Source: Diabrotica undecimpunctata
Taxonomy: Eukaryota > Arthropoda > Insecta > Coleoptera > Chrysomelidae
Direction of reading: 5' to 3'
Assembly: GCF_040954645.1 (NCBI RefSeq)
Contig: NC_092803.1
Coordinates: 16,369,230 to 16,433,229, forward strand
DNA: 64,000 nucleotides
Shown: one piece after another, positions 1 through 57,682 of the stretch
Position numbering within the stretch: position 1 is the stretch's first letter
Layout: every line of letters starts with the position of its first letter
Program-made: the position numbers and the translations under genes
The notes under the pieces: model-generated
What the model was told of the DNA's origin: nothing
The model's input: the letters and a program-made list of their open reading frames with translations, nothing else
Database searches by the model: none

Positions 1-245
1 TTAAGCCTATAAAATATTTGGTCCTCATAGGTTGTCTTTTGTACCGTTCAGAAGTTGGTCTTCTTCTTTTAACTTCTACTGATGAGGAAAACTTCAGAAT
101 AAAATTATCTTGGTAAACCTTATCTTTTTGAGAGTAGAAGTTTTGATGAAAACGTCTAATGTCTTGAAATGGAACGGTAGCGCATTGAAATTGTCTTCCA
201 TCATGGTTACAAGAAGGAAAATCCGGCATACCTTTCGCAGAGTAC
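1..245 (-). CDS. Partial exon of a repeat-associated insect protein, cut by the window edge
   Basis: On the minus strand the exon opens after a good acceptor (cttgtgtag, AG at 247-246) and stays open for about 81 codons to the window edge. It contains CNHDGRQFQCATVPFQDIRR, then an aromatic stretch (RFHQNFYSQKDK), then RRRP and TKYF. I recall this pattern from an uncharacterised protein family repeated in beetle and other insect genomes, with a Cys-containing N-terminus, a QDIRRFH..FY motif and a basic segment. That recall is the only support for a mobile-element origin. No catalytic domain is visible and the function is unknown. The calcineurin B start lies about 1.1 kb away on the opposite strand. 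It may be a live gene or a relic. Confidence 0.4.
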
Positions 246-1390
246 CTACACAAGAAAAGTATTATTAGCTTTTTATTCTTTCACAGCTAATGAGCTAACA
301 ATATTTTTCTTGGTTCTAGATGTAGTGAAAATGACTTAAAAACAACTTTGATAAGACTAACCTACTAATATTTTAGATTACTAACAACTAAGCTTGCTAA
401 TTTAGATTTGTTTCGTTTCCACTTCTCGGGACTTATTTTCTTTTTCCTTGTTTGACCAGTCGAGGGTTCTACTAGTTCATCCATTATACACCAATAATTT
501 AGTTTATTAACTAGTTTTAAAAGTCGTATTATTTAAACCACAATCATAAAAGCGTTAATCAACCTTCACAAGCACATGTAAATACCACAAGTGAGGTGAG
601 GTTTAAAAAACCGTTGACAAAACATCACCAGAGTGACGACAATCACGTGATGCGCCCTACGCAGTCTGATTGGTCGAATTGGAGAATGTTAATTTTGCTG
701 CAAATCCTGTGTTGGATAATGTGACTTATGTTTCAGAACGTCTTTTTCAATATGGTTTTTCGATATTAAAATGTGAGTTTTGGTTCAAGATATCATTACG
801 GTTCGATTCGCCTTTAAAAGACGAATTCATTGATATACATAACTAAAAATATGAAAATTTGGAGAATGTGAATTTTGCATCTACACACTTCATATAAAGC
901 GAATTTTAATCTAAAAAATTTAGGCTTATTTTGATTTTAATATCGTATGTAGACTCTACTTTTGCACCTAGTCATATTTTACAATTTAGAATGTTTATTA
1001 TAGATACGTTTTATCGTTTCTAGAAATTATACCGATGACCCTTGACCTAGTATCTGAACACTGTTGTCCCCATAGAACTTAGTTACGTTCTATTGTAAAG
1101 TGCCTAATAATTTAAATTTTTAATTGTATTTTAATGCTTAATACGTAGAAAAAAAATGTTTTAAACATTCGCAGTAATATGTATGCTTGAACGTTGAACA
1201 AGAAAGTTTATGTTTTAAATTTATACCTGTAATTTTTTATTACTTTTTTTACGCCAATTGTCAATCGACGTCACACACGCAGAGCCCTCTTTGAGTGGTT
1301 CATAAACTACAGTAAATTATTTATCCTCAGTTTGTCGATCATTAAAAAGAATCATAAATCAATTAGAAGTTAGAGTACTAGGAGCAGACC
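246..1390. other. Upstream flank and probable 5'UTR/promoter region of calcineurin B
   Basis: No coding region is seen. A palindromic E-box (CACGTG) sits at 644-649, followed by a GATTGG (inverted CCAAT) near 668, in the least AT-rich part of the interval. There is no clear TATA box near the ATG at 1391. The transcription start cannot be fixed by eye. These motifs are short and could be chance. Confidence 0.3.
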
Positions 1391-34303
<32,913 letters not shown>

Positions 34304-35309
34304 GCGTCGCTACGACCCTACTTCAACTCGACGCCTGGTCTTTTAGAAATACGCGATTTACAAAAAAAACTTAGAACAGCAAGACATTTTTGTTTCCTGT
34401 CGCTGAAATATCGCCGTCTAAACTGACAGGAGTCTGTGCGACTTCTGTTAGTTTGGAGGCGGTCTTTTGTTTGTAGAGGCGGCTTCTCTATATTTACTCC
34501 TATGTATCGACTTCACGGCTTTTAAAATCACCACATAGCGTCAGGTGGTCGAGTTGGTAGCGCAGTTTATAGCTTTAAGTCCATTTCACTGTATAAATCT
34601 AAAGAGCTCATATGCATGTTTTGTGCTTTCCTGTTACTAAATATTTTATAAAAAACAAAAAGAAAAAGATACGATATAGTTGTTCTTTATACTTTAATCT
34701 TAATGTCGTGTGTGTATAGATAAGAAGGAAAAATATACTTAAATATTATTAATCAACCTAACGCTTTAAACTATAATGCTTGTAACTTATTGAACTTTTC
34801 ACACAAACTGAATTTTCTTCTGGGTTCGTAGGTACAGAAAAGTACTAGAACAAGCCGTTCAGTGAAAAGGGTGCGATAGAACGCTTGCTCCAACTACTTT
34901 TTGATTCTAGTCACTGAGTTCAACAGCTCAATGGGACGGTTCCGAGACTTGTTCGCTCGAACGTGCGTCGGAAAAGCGGAAAACCGCCCGGGAGTGATAC
35001 TAGTTTTTCCCGCGCCGTTTTCCCGTTTTCTCTTCCGACACACCTTCTGATGTTTCGGGAGCGTGCTCGTTCTGTCGGCAAAAATTCGCTGCTGACTGTT
35101 CTCGAATAGTGTGCAATCGGGAACCATACACCGAATATTGTCTTGTTGACGTTTTAGTTGAGATTTTTACCTAACACAAAAAGTAGGTATATATTAGTTA
35201 TAGATTGGAAAGTTTCATTCAAATGTATCATATGTTAATCGATGTGAGATGTTTTAAAATTTATGTTTAGTAATAAATGTTACTCACCTCTCTCCGACAG
35301 ATGTTTTAT
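34304..35309. other. 3' flank of calcineurin B, probable 3'UTR plus intergenic DNA
   Basis: The first 200 bases after the stop are GC-richer, in keeping with a 3'UTR. An AATAAA occurs only near 35272 and its use is unproven. No gene is seen between the two convergent host genes other than transposons. Confidence 0.35.
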
Positions 35310-35400
35310 TTCAATACTTCACACCCTATCACTGCAATAAGAATAAGACGCCTGCAATGTGCAGGACACATAGCCAGAGAAAGTAAAGGCTACTCTTCTC
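35310..35400 (+). pseudogene. Short non-LTR RT C-terminal fragment
   Basis: The frame contains IRIRRLQCAGHIARES, the RL.W.GH..R block of RTE-like C-termini. It is followed at about 35432 by actcatggacaaaaacatgg, which looks like the terminal sequence of a different Tc1 element. Confidence 0.5.
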
Positions 35401-35522
35401 TAATATTCTCTATTGGCGAGAATTATACACTCATGGACAAAAACATGGAATATTTTAATTGGACTGTCGAGCAGTGAATATCGCTGTGAAAAATGTTTTG
35501 CTTACAGGTCAGACAATAGATA

Positions 35523-37564
35523 TTGTTGCTAGACAGATCAATGTCATTTTATACCGGGTGTAACAATCATACTGTGTTTTTTCCTTGAAGTTCGGAACAC
35601 CGTGTGGAATATTCTAACATATATAAAATATTGAAATTAAAACTTAATTATAGCCTCAGGCTTTCTTAAAATTTTCTTTTTTGATTCATTTGCTTGTATT
35701 TGATAATAAAAAAGTTAGGTACGTTAACAACTAGCCATGTTTTTCATCAATAAATCCTCAATTTCTGCTTAGTTTAATAAACAAGCCTAAAGTAGGCTAT
35801 CAGAAGTTAACAATTTAATATACACACCGGCAAATTTAAAGGAACAAGTTATTAATGCAATATTTCTTTATATTTGTATTTTATAGACTATATCTACATA
35901 GCTTTGAATGCTCCTTGTCACAAGAAAGTCTTAAATGTCAAATTAATTTGTTTATTTGTATTGTGGTTTACATTTTACAGTCGTTCTGTCTGTTGATAAC
36001 AAGTACAAACTTGTATTTAATTGATAAGTTAATGTGTTTGAGTTTGTTGGATGTGATTTTTCTTTTGATTTGTTCGAATCAGTGGTGTTCTTATTGCAAA
36101 GAGTACGTAAAAATGGGTGGTTTAATACCGACTGATATTGCTAGGGCCGTAACAATGGTCGAACGTACAGGGAAGTTGCTGGAATATTTGGTAAATCACC
36201 ATCCATCGTTGTGTAAGTCGTTGGAGACAAACCGGGGAGTATGTAAGAAGAAGGGGACAAGGTAGAAAACGTTTAACCACTGTTGTAGATGATCGATTTA
36301 TAACGTTCCAAACATTACGTAGTAGACGTCAAACGGCAGTTCAAACCAAAAACCTGTTGCAAAATGTTCGTGGAACTACCATAAGTGAGCGCACAGTAAG
36401 AAGGAGACTTAAACAAGCCCGTCTCAAGTCATATGTGCCAATAAAAGCTCCCAGACTCCAGAGACACCATCGTTTAGCCCGACTACAATTTGGTCGAGTA
36501 CATCAAAATTGGAATGATAACCACTGGAGTCAAGTGAGAGAGCCGTTTCTGTGTAAATTACATCGACGGTAGAGAAAGATTGTATCAACGCCAAGGAGAA
36601 CAAAATGCCCCTTTCAATTTTACTACGACCGTACCTTTTGGTGTAGGTTCAATTATGGTGTGGGGCGGTATATGTTTGGGAGCAAGAACAGAGTTAGTGG
36701 TGATTGATGATGGAGCATTAACAGCAGATAGGTATATCAGAGATATTCTCCAAGACCATGTGGTACCTTCTGCACCATATATTGGCGAAAATTTTATTTT
36801 AATGCAGGATAATGCGCGCCCACACGTCGCAGGCTGTGTAAAAGATTTCTTATTACAAGTGGGTATAACAACGATGAATTGGCCAGCTTGTTCTCCAGAC
36901 CTGAACCCGATAGAGCATGTGTGGGACATGCTAGGCAGAAAACTTAGGGCACGGGTTCCTGCTATTCAAAACAGAGATGAAGTCAGAATTGCTTTGATTG
37001 AGGAATGGGAGAGACTGCCTCAACAACTGATCGATAGCGTTATCAGAAGTTTGAGAAGATGAATAACTGCAGTTGTAAGGGCTCGTGGGGGACACACACG
37101 CTATTAAAGCCAAAAAAAAATCATAAAGAAACCAATTTAGGTTCAAACTGTACAATAAAGTTAATGTGTTTAAAATCCGTATTTTGTTTGAGTCTGATAT
37201 CTTTGTGTTTTATTTCTTCTTAAACAGGTTTCATATTGTACTACCATTGTAATATAAATTCAAAATACTTCACCAACATTCGTATTATGATATTATCTAA
37301 ACAATATTAACATTTATGAAAATAAGCATTTATTGATGAAACACATGGCTAGTTGTTAAAGCACAAAATCAACTTTTTTATTATCCAACACAATCAAATG
37401 AATCAAAAAAGAAAATGTTAAGAAAGCCTGAGGCCATAATTGAGTTTTAATTTCAATATTTTATATATGCTAGAATATTCCACAGGGTTTTCCGAACTTT
37501 AAGGAAAAAACACAGTATGATTGTTACACCCGGTATAAAATGACACTGACCTGTCTAGCAACAA
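35523..37564 (+). mobile_element. Tc1 (DD34E) element with about 235-bp terminal inverted repeats
   Basis: The arms 35523-35755 and 37328-37564 are inverted and highly similar (start ttgttgctagacag, then cattttataccgggtgtaac). Each end abuts TA (35521-22; 37565-66). The transposase relic lies between. Long arms are unusual beside the short TIRs of classical Tc1. Confidence 0.9.
36113..37062 (+). pseudogene. Tc1 (DD34E) transposase, frameshifted, first catalytic Asp deleted
   Basis: ATG at 36113 (MGGLIPTDIARAVTMVE) starts the HTH. The frame is shifted near 36220 (RRRGQGRKRLTTVVDDRF continues in another frame), then runs TISERTVRRRLKQARLKSYV to HWSQV. There a small deletion removes the LFTD of the LFTDESRF block, and with it the first catalytic Asp. 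It resumes YQRQGEQNAPFNF, GSIMVWGGI, ILMQDNARPHVAG (second Asp) and SPDLNPIEHVWD (Glu). I count 34 residues between the second Asp and the Glu. Confidence 0.9.
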
Positions 37565-37701
37565 TATTATTACATCGATATTCTTAAATAATATAACTAT
37601 AACATACTAAAAAAATCACTCAAATCGACAACGGGTTTAAGAAATTCGAGACATCTAACAGACCCATTGTTAAGGTGTTCCGTTATATTTGCAGGTGAGT
37701 G

Positions 37702-37707
<6 letters not shown>

Positions 37708-37789
<82 letters not shown>
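37708..37789. repeat. (TA)n microsatellite, 82 bp
   Basis: Pure TA, 140 bp right of the Tc1 element. Confidence 0.95.
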
Positions 37790-37792
<3 letters not shown>

Positions 37793-38150
37793 TTATAAGA
37801 AGACAAGTCTGGGACTAAGCTCCCTACCATCTCCATCTTCCATCTCCAATTTCTTCGATATATAACTACTAACTGTAAAGGTTAATTTTTTATATACAGA
37901 GATTCCGAGAAATTTTATTTGGTTGGATAAAAAAAAATAATGTTTTATGGTGATACAATTTGGAATATTGTGTCGAGTAAAAATCATCACTTTCGATTTA
38001 TGCAGAGATCAATCAAAACTTTGTAATATTAAACTTTCAAACAGTGTTTAAGCTGTTATTATATCTTCTTGCATGTGTGTAAAAGACGAAAGCATCAGCG
38101 TACTGAATGACATTTGCGTTAGGTGAATGCGTAAATCATAAGTATAAATA

Positions 38151-39420
38151 TTAAAAAGTAATAGCGATGATATTTGTTACCGAACAATATTCAGATATGA
38201 TGCCGTTATCTTTTCGGATTGCTACTGATCTATTTATGTAGAGTTTGAGTATGGTGTCTGCTACTTCTTCTGAAACTTGTAAGTTGATCATTTTATTTGG
38301 TAGTATAGACCAGTCTACGCTATCATAAGCCCATTTTGTGTAAAGAAATAGTGAGGCTTGCTGACTTTGAGGAAAAGCATTGGTGGTATAGAACCACCAT
38401 TCCAATGTTTGACAATTCCTTCAAAAATTTTTAATATACACGGTAATAAAGAAATAGGTCTGTATGATTCGGTTTCATCTAGGGTTTTACCGGGTGGCAG
38501 AATAGGCACAACGATAACTTTTTTCCACTCTTAAATATTCTCACCGCTTATCCAAATGTTCATTATCTGGGTTAAAAATATATTAGCATTAATTGGTAAA
38601 TGATACAGCATAGGATACCGAATTTCATCATATCCAGGAGAGGTATTTTTTTCAATTTTCCAATGCATATCTAATGCAAAGTCAATTTCTTTTAAACTCA
38701 ATAGGCTCTAAAAGTATATGATGATTTTTCTTAGTTTGTTCTCGCGTAGTCACTAAATGGTTAATATTGTTATGCACCATTAGCGGAACTATTATGTTGA
38801 AGAAATTATCTTGATAGTTACAAGGTTTCTTAGTGGTTGTAGTAGGTCTCTGATTTTTTTTGCTTGGGTCCAGAGCTCTATAGCTAGAGTATTTTTGTTT
38901 AAATTAGCACACCACATACGCCAGTTATATTTAGCTTTTTCTTTGAGATACTTCTTAACTCTGGCTAAAACTTTTTTGCACATGAAGTAATTTTCCAAAG
39001 AGCTATTTGTTTTATAAATATTCAGTTTGTTTTCTTTCTTTTATAATTGCCTCACATCCGTTTTCACACCAAGGTGGTAAAACTATCTTGGGAAGTTAAA
39101 AAGAAAGCGGAACAACGGATGCATGTAGCGGAAATGAGTATGCTTAGATATAGATGAGTTGAGTGACAAAAGGGGATGAAATTAAGAATGTTTGAAGAAA
39201 ACTTCACACAATTTATGTGAACTTTCCATTTAACTGATGAGCTTTGGAAACTAGATCTTCTATTGTTATATTATCTACCGTTAATTTGGATATTGCTGAC
39301 GGTTTGCATTTGTTGGTACTATTGATAATGTTGTTAAGAGTCCTCCACAACTTCTTGAGAACATTACCCACCATTTGATTTTGATCTGGATATTTTTTTT
39401 TATCTGGCACTACTGGCTAC
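38151..39420 (-). pseudogene. Jockey-like non-LTR RT relics, at least two pieces
   Basis: At 38160-38510 the minus strand reads VPILPPGKTLDETESYRPIS, LLPCILKIFE, then, shifted, WAYDSVDWSILPNKMINLQV and LYINRSVAIR. This is the RT core region from the YRPISLL motif through the catalytic FLDI..AYD-type block; the first Asp box is damaged. At 38790-39410, RVKKYLKEKAKYNWRMWCAN and VLKKLWRTLNNIINSTNKCK are pre-RT segments of one or two elements. Many stops. Confidence 0.6.
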
Positions 39421-40010
39421 CTTTAAATTGCATTGGACGTCTTTCTAATTTGCATTTCCTATGAAGAAATTTCTTAATGCTGGACATTCATCCATCTAAA
39501 ATTTTTGTTAATTACTTTAAAAATTTTACATATAATAGGAAACTAACTACAATAAAAATTCCAAAATTATTTTGAGAAGTATTTATTAAACATTTGGTCC
39601 GAACATTTTCAAACATTATTCCAAAATTCGAAATAATATAGGTATTCCTGTCATTCAAAATTTATGTCCATTTAAAAAGCTGGATCATTAAGTGGCATAT
39701 TTTCTATAATTTTATGGATACATAATCTTGCACCACCTGCTGAAAATAAACTAAGGAAAAAACCAGAGGAAGTTCTTTTACAACTTTAAAATTTAAAACT
39801 TGGATGTAGATAAGTATGATATTATTATGTAAAATTTTGATTTCTCCGAATCGCTATACCACTTTCGACTTTTTTCTCTTTCTTGTTTCCCCCTTTGTTA
39901 ATTTTAATGTTTGTTTTTGTATTTCTAGTTAATGTTTCAACCATAATTTCTTTTATCTTATTGAGACATGTATTTGTCATATTACCCGTGTGTCTACTAG
40001 CGCTTACTGT

Positions 40011-40013
<3 letters not shown>
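39421..40013. other. Intergenic AT-rich DNA
   Basis: Nothing recognised. Confidence 0.2.

Positions 40014-40099
<86 letters not shown>
40014..40099. repeat. (TA)n microsatellite, 86 bp, left border of foldback 1
   Basis: Pure TA directly abutting the left arm of the 40100-40473 palindrome. Confidence 0.95.
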
Positions 40100-40102
<3 letters not shown>

Positions 40103-40473
40103 CTAAAGCTCAATATTTCGCCATTTATTTGATGGCTTCATCGGGAGTAAAGAAATTAAAAGATTATACACATAAATAAAATTGAATACTAAAATAACAT
40201 TATTGTTGATGAAACTGTACATTTAATAAAATGCATGTAAAAATTTAAAATATCTTTGAGCACGTTCGTTAACAATAAATTTGTTCCATCTTATTTATTG
40301 TTAACGAACGTGCTCAAAGATATTTTAAATTTTTACATGCATTTTATTAAATGTACAGTTTCATCAACAATAATGTTATTTTAGTATTCAATTTTATTTA
40401 TGTGTATAATCTTTTAATTTCTTTACTCCCGATGAAGCCATCAAATAAATGGCGAAATATTGAGCTTTAGAAA
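40100..40473. repeat. Foldback 1: near-perfect palindrome, 181-bp arms, 12-bp loop
   Basis: The left arm 40100-40280 and right arm 40293-40473 are complementary; I found no mismatch by eye. The loop is ttgttccatctt. (TA)n arrays lie on both sides. The right arm carries CCGATGA, an AGCCAT/ATGGC stem and GAAA (40429-40457), a hammerhead-like core; the left arm carries its complement. No coding region. Such identity means a very recent inverted duplication, or an assembly artefact. Confidence 0.9.
40429..40457 (+). ncRNA. Hammerhead-like core in foldback 1 (also present inverted in the left arm)
   Basis: CCGATGA (one change from CTGATGA), a GCCAT/ATGGC stem II with loop caaataa, then GAAA. Stem I, stem III and the cleavage site are unresolved, so activity is unproven. 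Confidence 0.4.
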
Positions 40474-40481
40474 AAACAAAG

Positions 40482-40485
<4 letters not shown>

Positions 40486-40569
<84 letters not shown>
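40486..40569. repeat. (TA)n microsatellite, 84 bp, between foldbacks 1 and 2
   Basis: Pure TA. Confidence 0.95.
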
Positions 40570-40573
<4 letters not shown>

Positions 40574-40599
40574 AGTTAGGTATTATTGACTGACACGTT

Positions 40600-41125
40600 A
40601 TGTAAAATAAAGTTTTATTTTGAGGTTGCAGTCATTAATAGGACAGGAAAGTGAAACTCTTTGTTCTTTAATCAAGCTTTCGCAAAATTTATTTGCTTCT
40701 TCAGGATATGCTAAAATATGGTATCAGTAAATACAATGAAATCAATACAATAAATAACATTATATAAAACTAGTATAAAAACTTACAACATGAGGTTATT
40801 CCATTAAATCCATTATTTAATTTTGTAGAAATTCATAATGAATTTATATAAAATTAAAATATTCTACTTACATAACTATATAATTTTAATAAGTTAAGTT
40901 TTAATGTTTTGTCAATTTAAAAATTTAATGGATTAACCTCATGTTGTAAGTTTTTATACTAGTTTTATATAATGTTATTTAATTCTAATTTCATTGTATT
41001 TACTGATACCATATTTTAGCATATCCTGAAGAGGCAAATAAATTTTGCGAAAGCTTGATTAAAGAACAAAGAGTTTCACTTTCCTGCCCTATTAATGACT
41101 GCAACCTTAAAATAAAACTTTATTT

Positions 41126-41130
<5 letters not shown>
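40600..41130. repeat. Foldback 2: about 210-bp arms with a roughly 110-bp centre
   Basis: The left arm (about 40600-40810) and right arm (about 40920-41130) are complementary with a few substitutions and a short internal difference. The centre is AT-rich. The right end runs straight into the 41129 (TA)n. The right arm has CTGAAGA, a GCAAA/TTTGC stem and GAAA (41026-41052), again hammerhead-like but with a variant core. It differs in sequence from foldback 1 but has the same plan. Confidence 0.85.

Positions 41131-41221
<91 letters not shown>
41129..41221. repeat. (TA)n microsatellite, 93 bp, right border of foldback 2
   Basis: Pure TA. Confidence 0.95.
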
Positions 41222-41223
<2 letters not shown>

Positions 41224-41650
41224 AGCACAATACTTTGTCAGTCTCTGTAATTGTAGAAACCAGCATATCACTGCGATTTCAAAGTTATTGGTTGAATTGA
41301 AAGTTATTTTACTCAAAGTTATCGTCAGCTATGCAAAGGTATCTCCGGAGATCGACAAGATGTTAGCAGAGTATATAGCAGAGAAGTGAAATTATTTTTG
41401 TTCTGTAGTAGTCCACACTAAGTATCGACAAATAAAAAATACATGTTAACAGATGGTGAACGGTTGCTTCTGATTGGAGCAGTGGAATAACTCTTGTTTA
41501 ACTTTTAGACTCGTTAGAATATGGAATATAATAGAAGATATATGAAACTATTATAAAAAACCAAAATTCCAAACAAGGCACTCTTTGAAGGGCCCATTCG
41601 AACAACTAATCGATATTTTTATTCCTTACGGTGATCTAGGTTGTAATATT
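41222..41650. other. Intergenic region and 3'UTR of the TRP channel gene
   Basis: No coding region. On the minus strand an AATAAA (41618-41623) lies about 28 nt after the channel stop codon, so the 3'UTR may be very short. Confidence 0.4.
41618..41623 (-). terminator. Candidate poly(A) signal of the TRP channel gene
   Basis: AATAAA on the minus strand, the first after the TAA stop at 41651-41653. Confidence 0.4.
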
Positions 41651-54914
<13,264 letters not shown>

Positions 54915-54931
54915 CTAAAATAAACAATATA

Positions 54932-55440
54932 CAGGGTGAGTCATGAGGAACTTTACATACTTCTACCATATGTAGAGTCCCTCAGGGAGCATATCATGTG
55001 GCCACTAAAAAATGTCAACTCCTCTTCTTTATTAATTAACAGGGTGATTTGTGTAATTGACCATTTATTTCATTTTACCGTAGTGTTTATACGGCTCATT
55101 TGATTTTTTTAATTTTTGCATGATACAGTACACTACTATCAAGCATTCGACTGGTATTAGCTAAACTAAAAAATTCCAGGACTGGCTTTGGAAAAATTAA
55201 TTTAGGGATTCGTATTAAATACTACACCCTGTATAATTTTTTTTTTTAAATGCAATAAGTGATTTTCAAACTACATAAATAGCCAATGAAAACGACATAT
55301 GCGACAATGTTGTCGCACTTTTATTAAATTTTTAGTTAACGATCAAATCTTACCTAAAATTGAACAACCATAATGAAGTATGTAAGAATGGTAGAAGTAT
55401 GTATGGTAGAAGTATGTAAAGTTCCCCATGACTCACCCTG
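54932..55440. mobile_element. 509-bp non-autonomous derivative of the DD41D mariner
   Basis: It begins cagggtgagtcatgaggaac and ends with the complement of that terminus (actcaccctg), bordered by TA. Its sequence is the left terminal repeat of the 57683-60347 element almost throughout, joined to the last tens of bases of the right end: an internal deletion product. It lies 17 bp from the acceptor side of a TRP channel exon. Confidence 0.9.
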
Positions 55441-55442
55441 TA

Positions 55443-56250
55443 TAAATATCTATTATGTCACTTAAGAGATTATTTTTCATATACGGGGTGAGTCATAAGT
55501 AATGGATCAAATTTTACGTTCAGATAACAGAAACAAGTTCACTTAACCATAATGCATCAACGACACTATCAACACTGTTAATAATAAACGATTAAGTGTC
55601 GAGTCCTGATACAATCTTACTTTTACAAGAAATTCATTAGTCTTCTCTTCATCCTAGATGTCTTTGATAATCTACACATACTTATCCAGAACTCTTTTCT
55701 TGCTGAGTGTACACAGGATCTCTCGACCTATGTTGCCAGGTCTAACGTTTTTGTATAGACCTAAGGTTTTTATATTATAAAGCTATTAAAATCCACCGTA
55801 AACACTTTTATTGGAAATTGTTTAAAATATCAAATACGCCAAAACGTATGCACAAACGGCTACCGCCCAAAATGAAAAACGCCAATTGGTAAATCATGCT
55901 CCAACAATACTGTATAATACTGTATAGTAATAAGTTATAATCTATATCAATATTTTTTATATCAATATTTACAAAAAAATGGTCAAATTATTTGAAGGAA
56001 AACGGATTCCGTGTTTCCAAGACTGTATTGACCTTCCAACTGATGAAGCGCAAATTGTCGTTGTACCCAACGACTCAGTAATAACTAGGTTTAACCCATA
56101 GATTCCTCATATTTTTCTCAATCGGTGTATTTGTCATATCTTTGCTTTGGTGTATTTAATGCATGTTTAAAACTTCCAAAAGCTGTTGATTGTGTAAAAA
56201 ACGTTTATAAATATACTAGTCTTCTCCTTCTTCTTCCTATGCCGTCCCCA
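55443..56250. other. Flank with another mariner-like terminus
   Basis: tacggggtgagtcataagta at about 55482 resembles a mariner terminus of a different family. No transposase follows. Nothing else recognised to 56250. Confidence 0.35.
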
Positions 56251-56748
56251 TTAACGGAGGTTGGCGACCACATTTCTAAAAGTATCTCTGTCTTTTGCAA
56301 CGTGAAATAATTCGTCTACAGTCATGTTTGTCCAGTCTCGAATATTTCGCAGCCATGACTTCCTCTTTCTACCTATTCCCTTATTGCCATCGACTCTACC
56401 CTGCATGATGACCTGCAGAAGACTATATTTATTATTTCTTAGTATGTGTCCAAGGTATGCAGTCTTGCGTACTTTTATAGTTCTCAACAATTTTTTGTCT
56501 CGACCCATCCTTCTCAGCACTTCCTCATTGTTGACCCTGGCAGTCCATGGAATTCTCAACATTCTCCGGTATATCCAAAGTTCAAAGGCTTCAATCTTTT
56601 TAACTATTTGCGCTTTTAGTGTCCATGTTTCTACCCCGTACAATAGTTGCGACCAGACGTAACATTCAACAAACCTCAGTCTCAGTGCAGTATTCAGATT
56701 TTTGTCACAGAACAATTGTTTGAATTTTAAGAACGCTGCCCTTGCCAT
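56251..56748 (-). pseudogene. Non-LTR RT C-terminal ORF fragment, 165 open codons
   Basis: From about 56748: MARAAFLKFKQLFCD, LRLRFVECYVWSQLLYGVET, WTLKAQIVKKIEAFELWIYR, RMLRIPWTARV and LGHILRNNKYSLLQVIMQGR, ending RDRDTFR-like text. This is the post-RT region of an RTE/CR1-like element. Open, but 5'-truncated, so not functional alone. Confidence 0.8.
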
Positions 56749-57682
56749 TTAATATACTAGTAATAGTATCAAAAGGGTAGAAGCTCTTAAATCATCTTAA
56801 AATTTCACTCAAACGAAGATTCTTAAAATTCTCAATACTGCTCAAACGTGCTGATTGTCTTTGTTATTAGCAGAATAGTAGAACAATACAATCCTCTAAA
56901 CATTTTCTTCACCATCACATTCACAATAATATGTAGATCATAATGGAGCACATACTACCATTATTTAACAATTTAAGTAAATAAGTGAAGTCTATGAAGC
57001 CCAAACTTTATAATCTACATTCCCGAATGTGCAATCTTAACAAAACCCTTTTTGAAAACAAAAGATTTTTTTGGTACCAGTGACCCACGTTAGATCCAGA
57101 ATCTTTAAGATCCAGTTTCAAAAATCTAGATAACTGCAAACCAATGGCAAATTTATATTTGCAGCCAAAGACAACCGAATACATTAAAAAAAACAAAATT
57201 TGTCCTCTAAATAAATTCGTATTCTTCGCATACCTTGTCTGAATTTCTACGTTGATAAAACATTGCAGATTTCTTATAGGTATTTTTTAAAAGCAATGTC
57301 AAAATCTATGTCACAGTCCTAGATTTAGATAACAGAAAATAATTTCCAAAAAAAAAAATGATAACGAAAGAGAATCCTAATCTTAGATCTTTGAAAAAAT
57401 TATAAAGAAAATCTATCAATAATATTTACATATATTTTTTTAAATTTTTTTGTAAATTGGATATTATAGCAATAAACTTTTTTGAAATGAGCATATTTTT
57501 AATTTTGACTTCCTTTTTTCCTTTCCTTTTTAACGGCTTTCCCAGAAATAATTGCAAATTATATTGTTCTTTCCTGTTTAGTTATTACTAGCAACTTACC
57601 TACCTAATTTTGGAACTACCGAACCACTTGGTAATTTGCAATAAATACTATTTAACTAAGTACAAAGATAATAAAGTTTATA
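56749..57682. other. AT-rich DNA, no gene seen
   Basis: No TRP ankyrin exon could be found here on the minus strand. Confidence 0.25.

Noticed and set aside
34543..34605. tRNA-like A-box (tggtcgagttggtagcgc) after calcineurin B
   Set aside because: No acceptor stem or B-box at the right distance could be folded; more likely 3'UTR.
39230..39255. CTGATGAG...GGAAAC as another hammerhead core
   Set aside because: No stem II can form between the two boxes and the site is RT coding sequence on the other strand.
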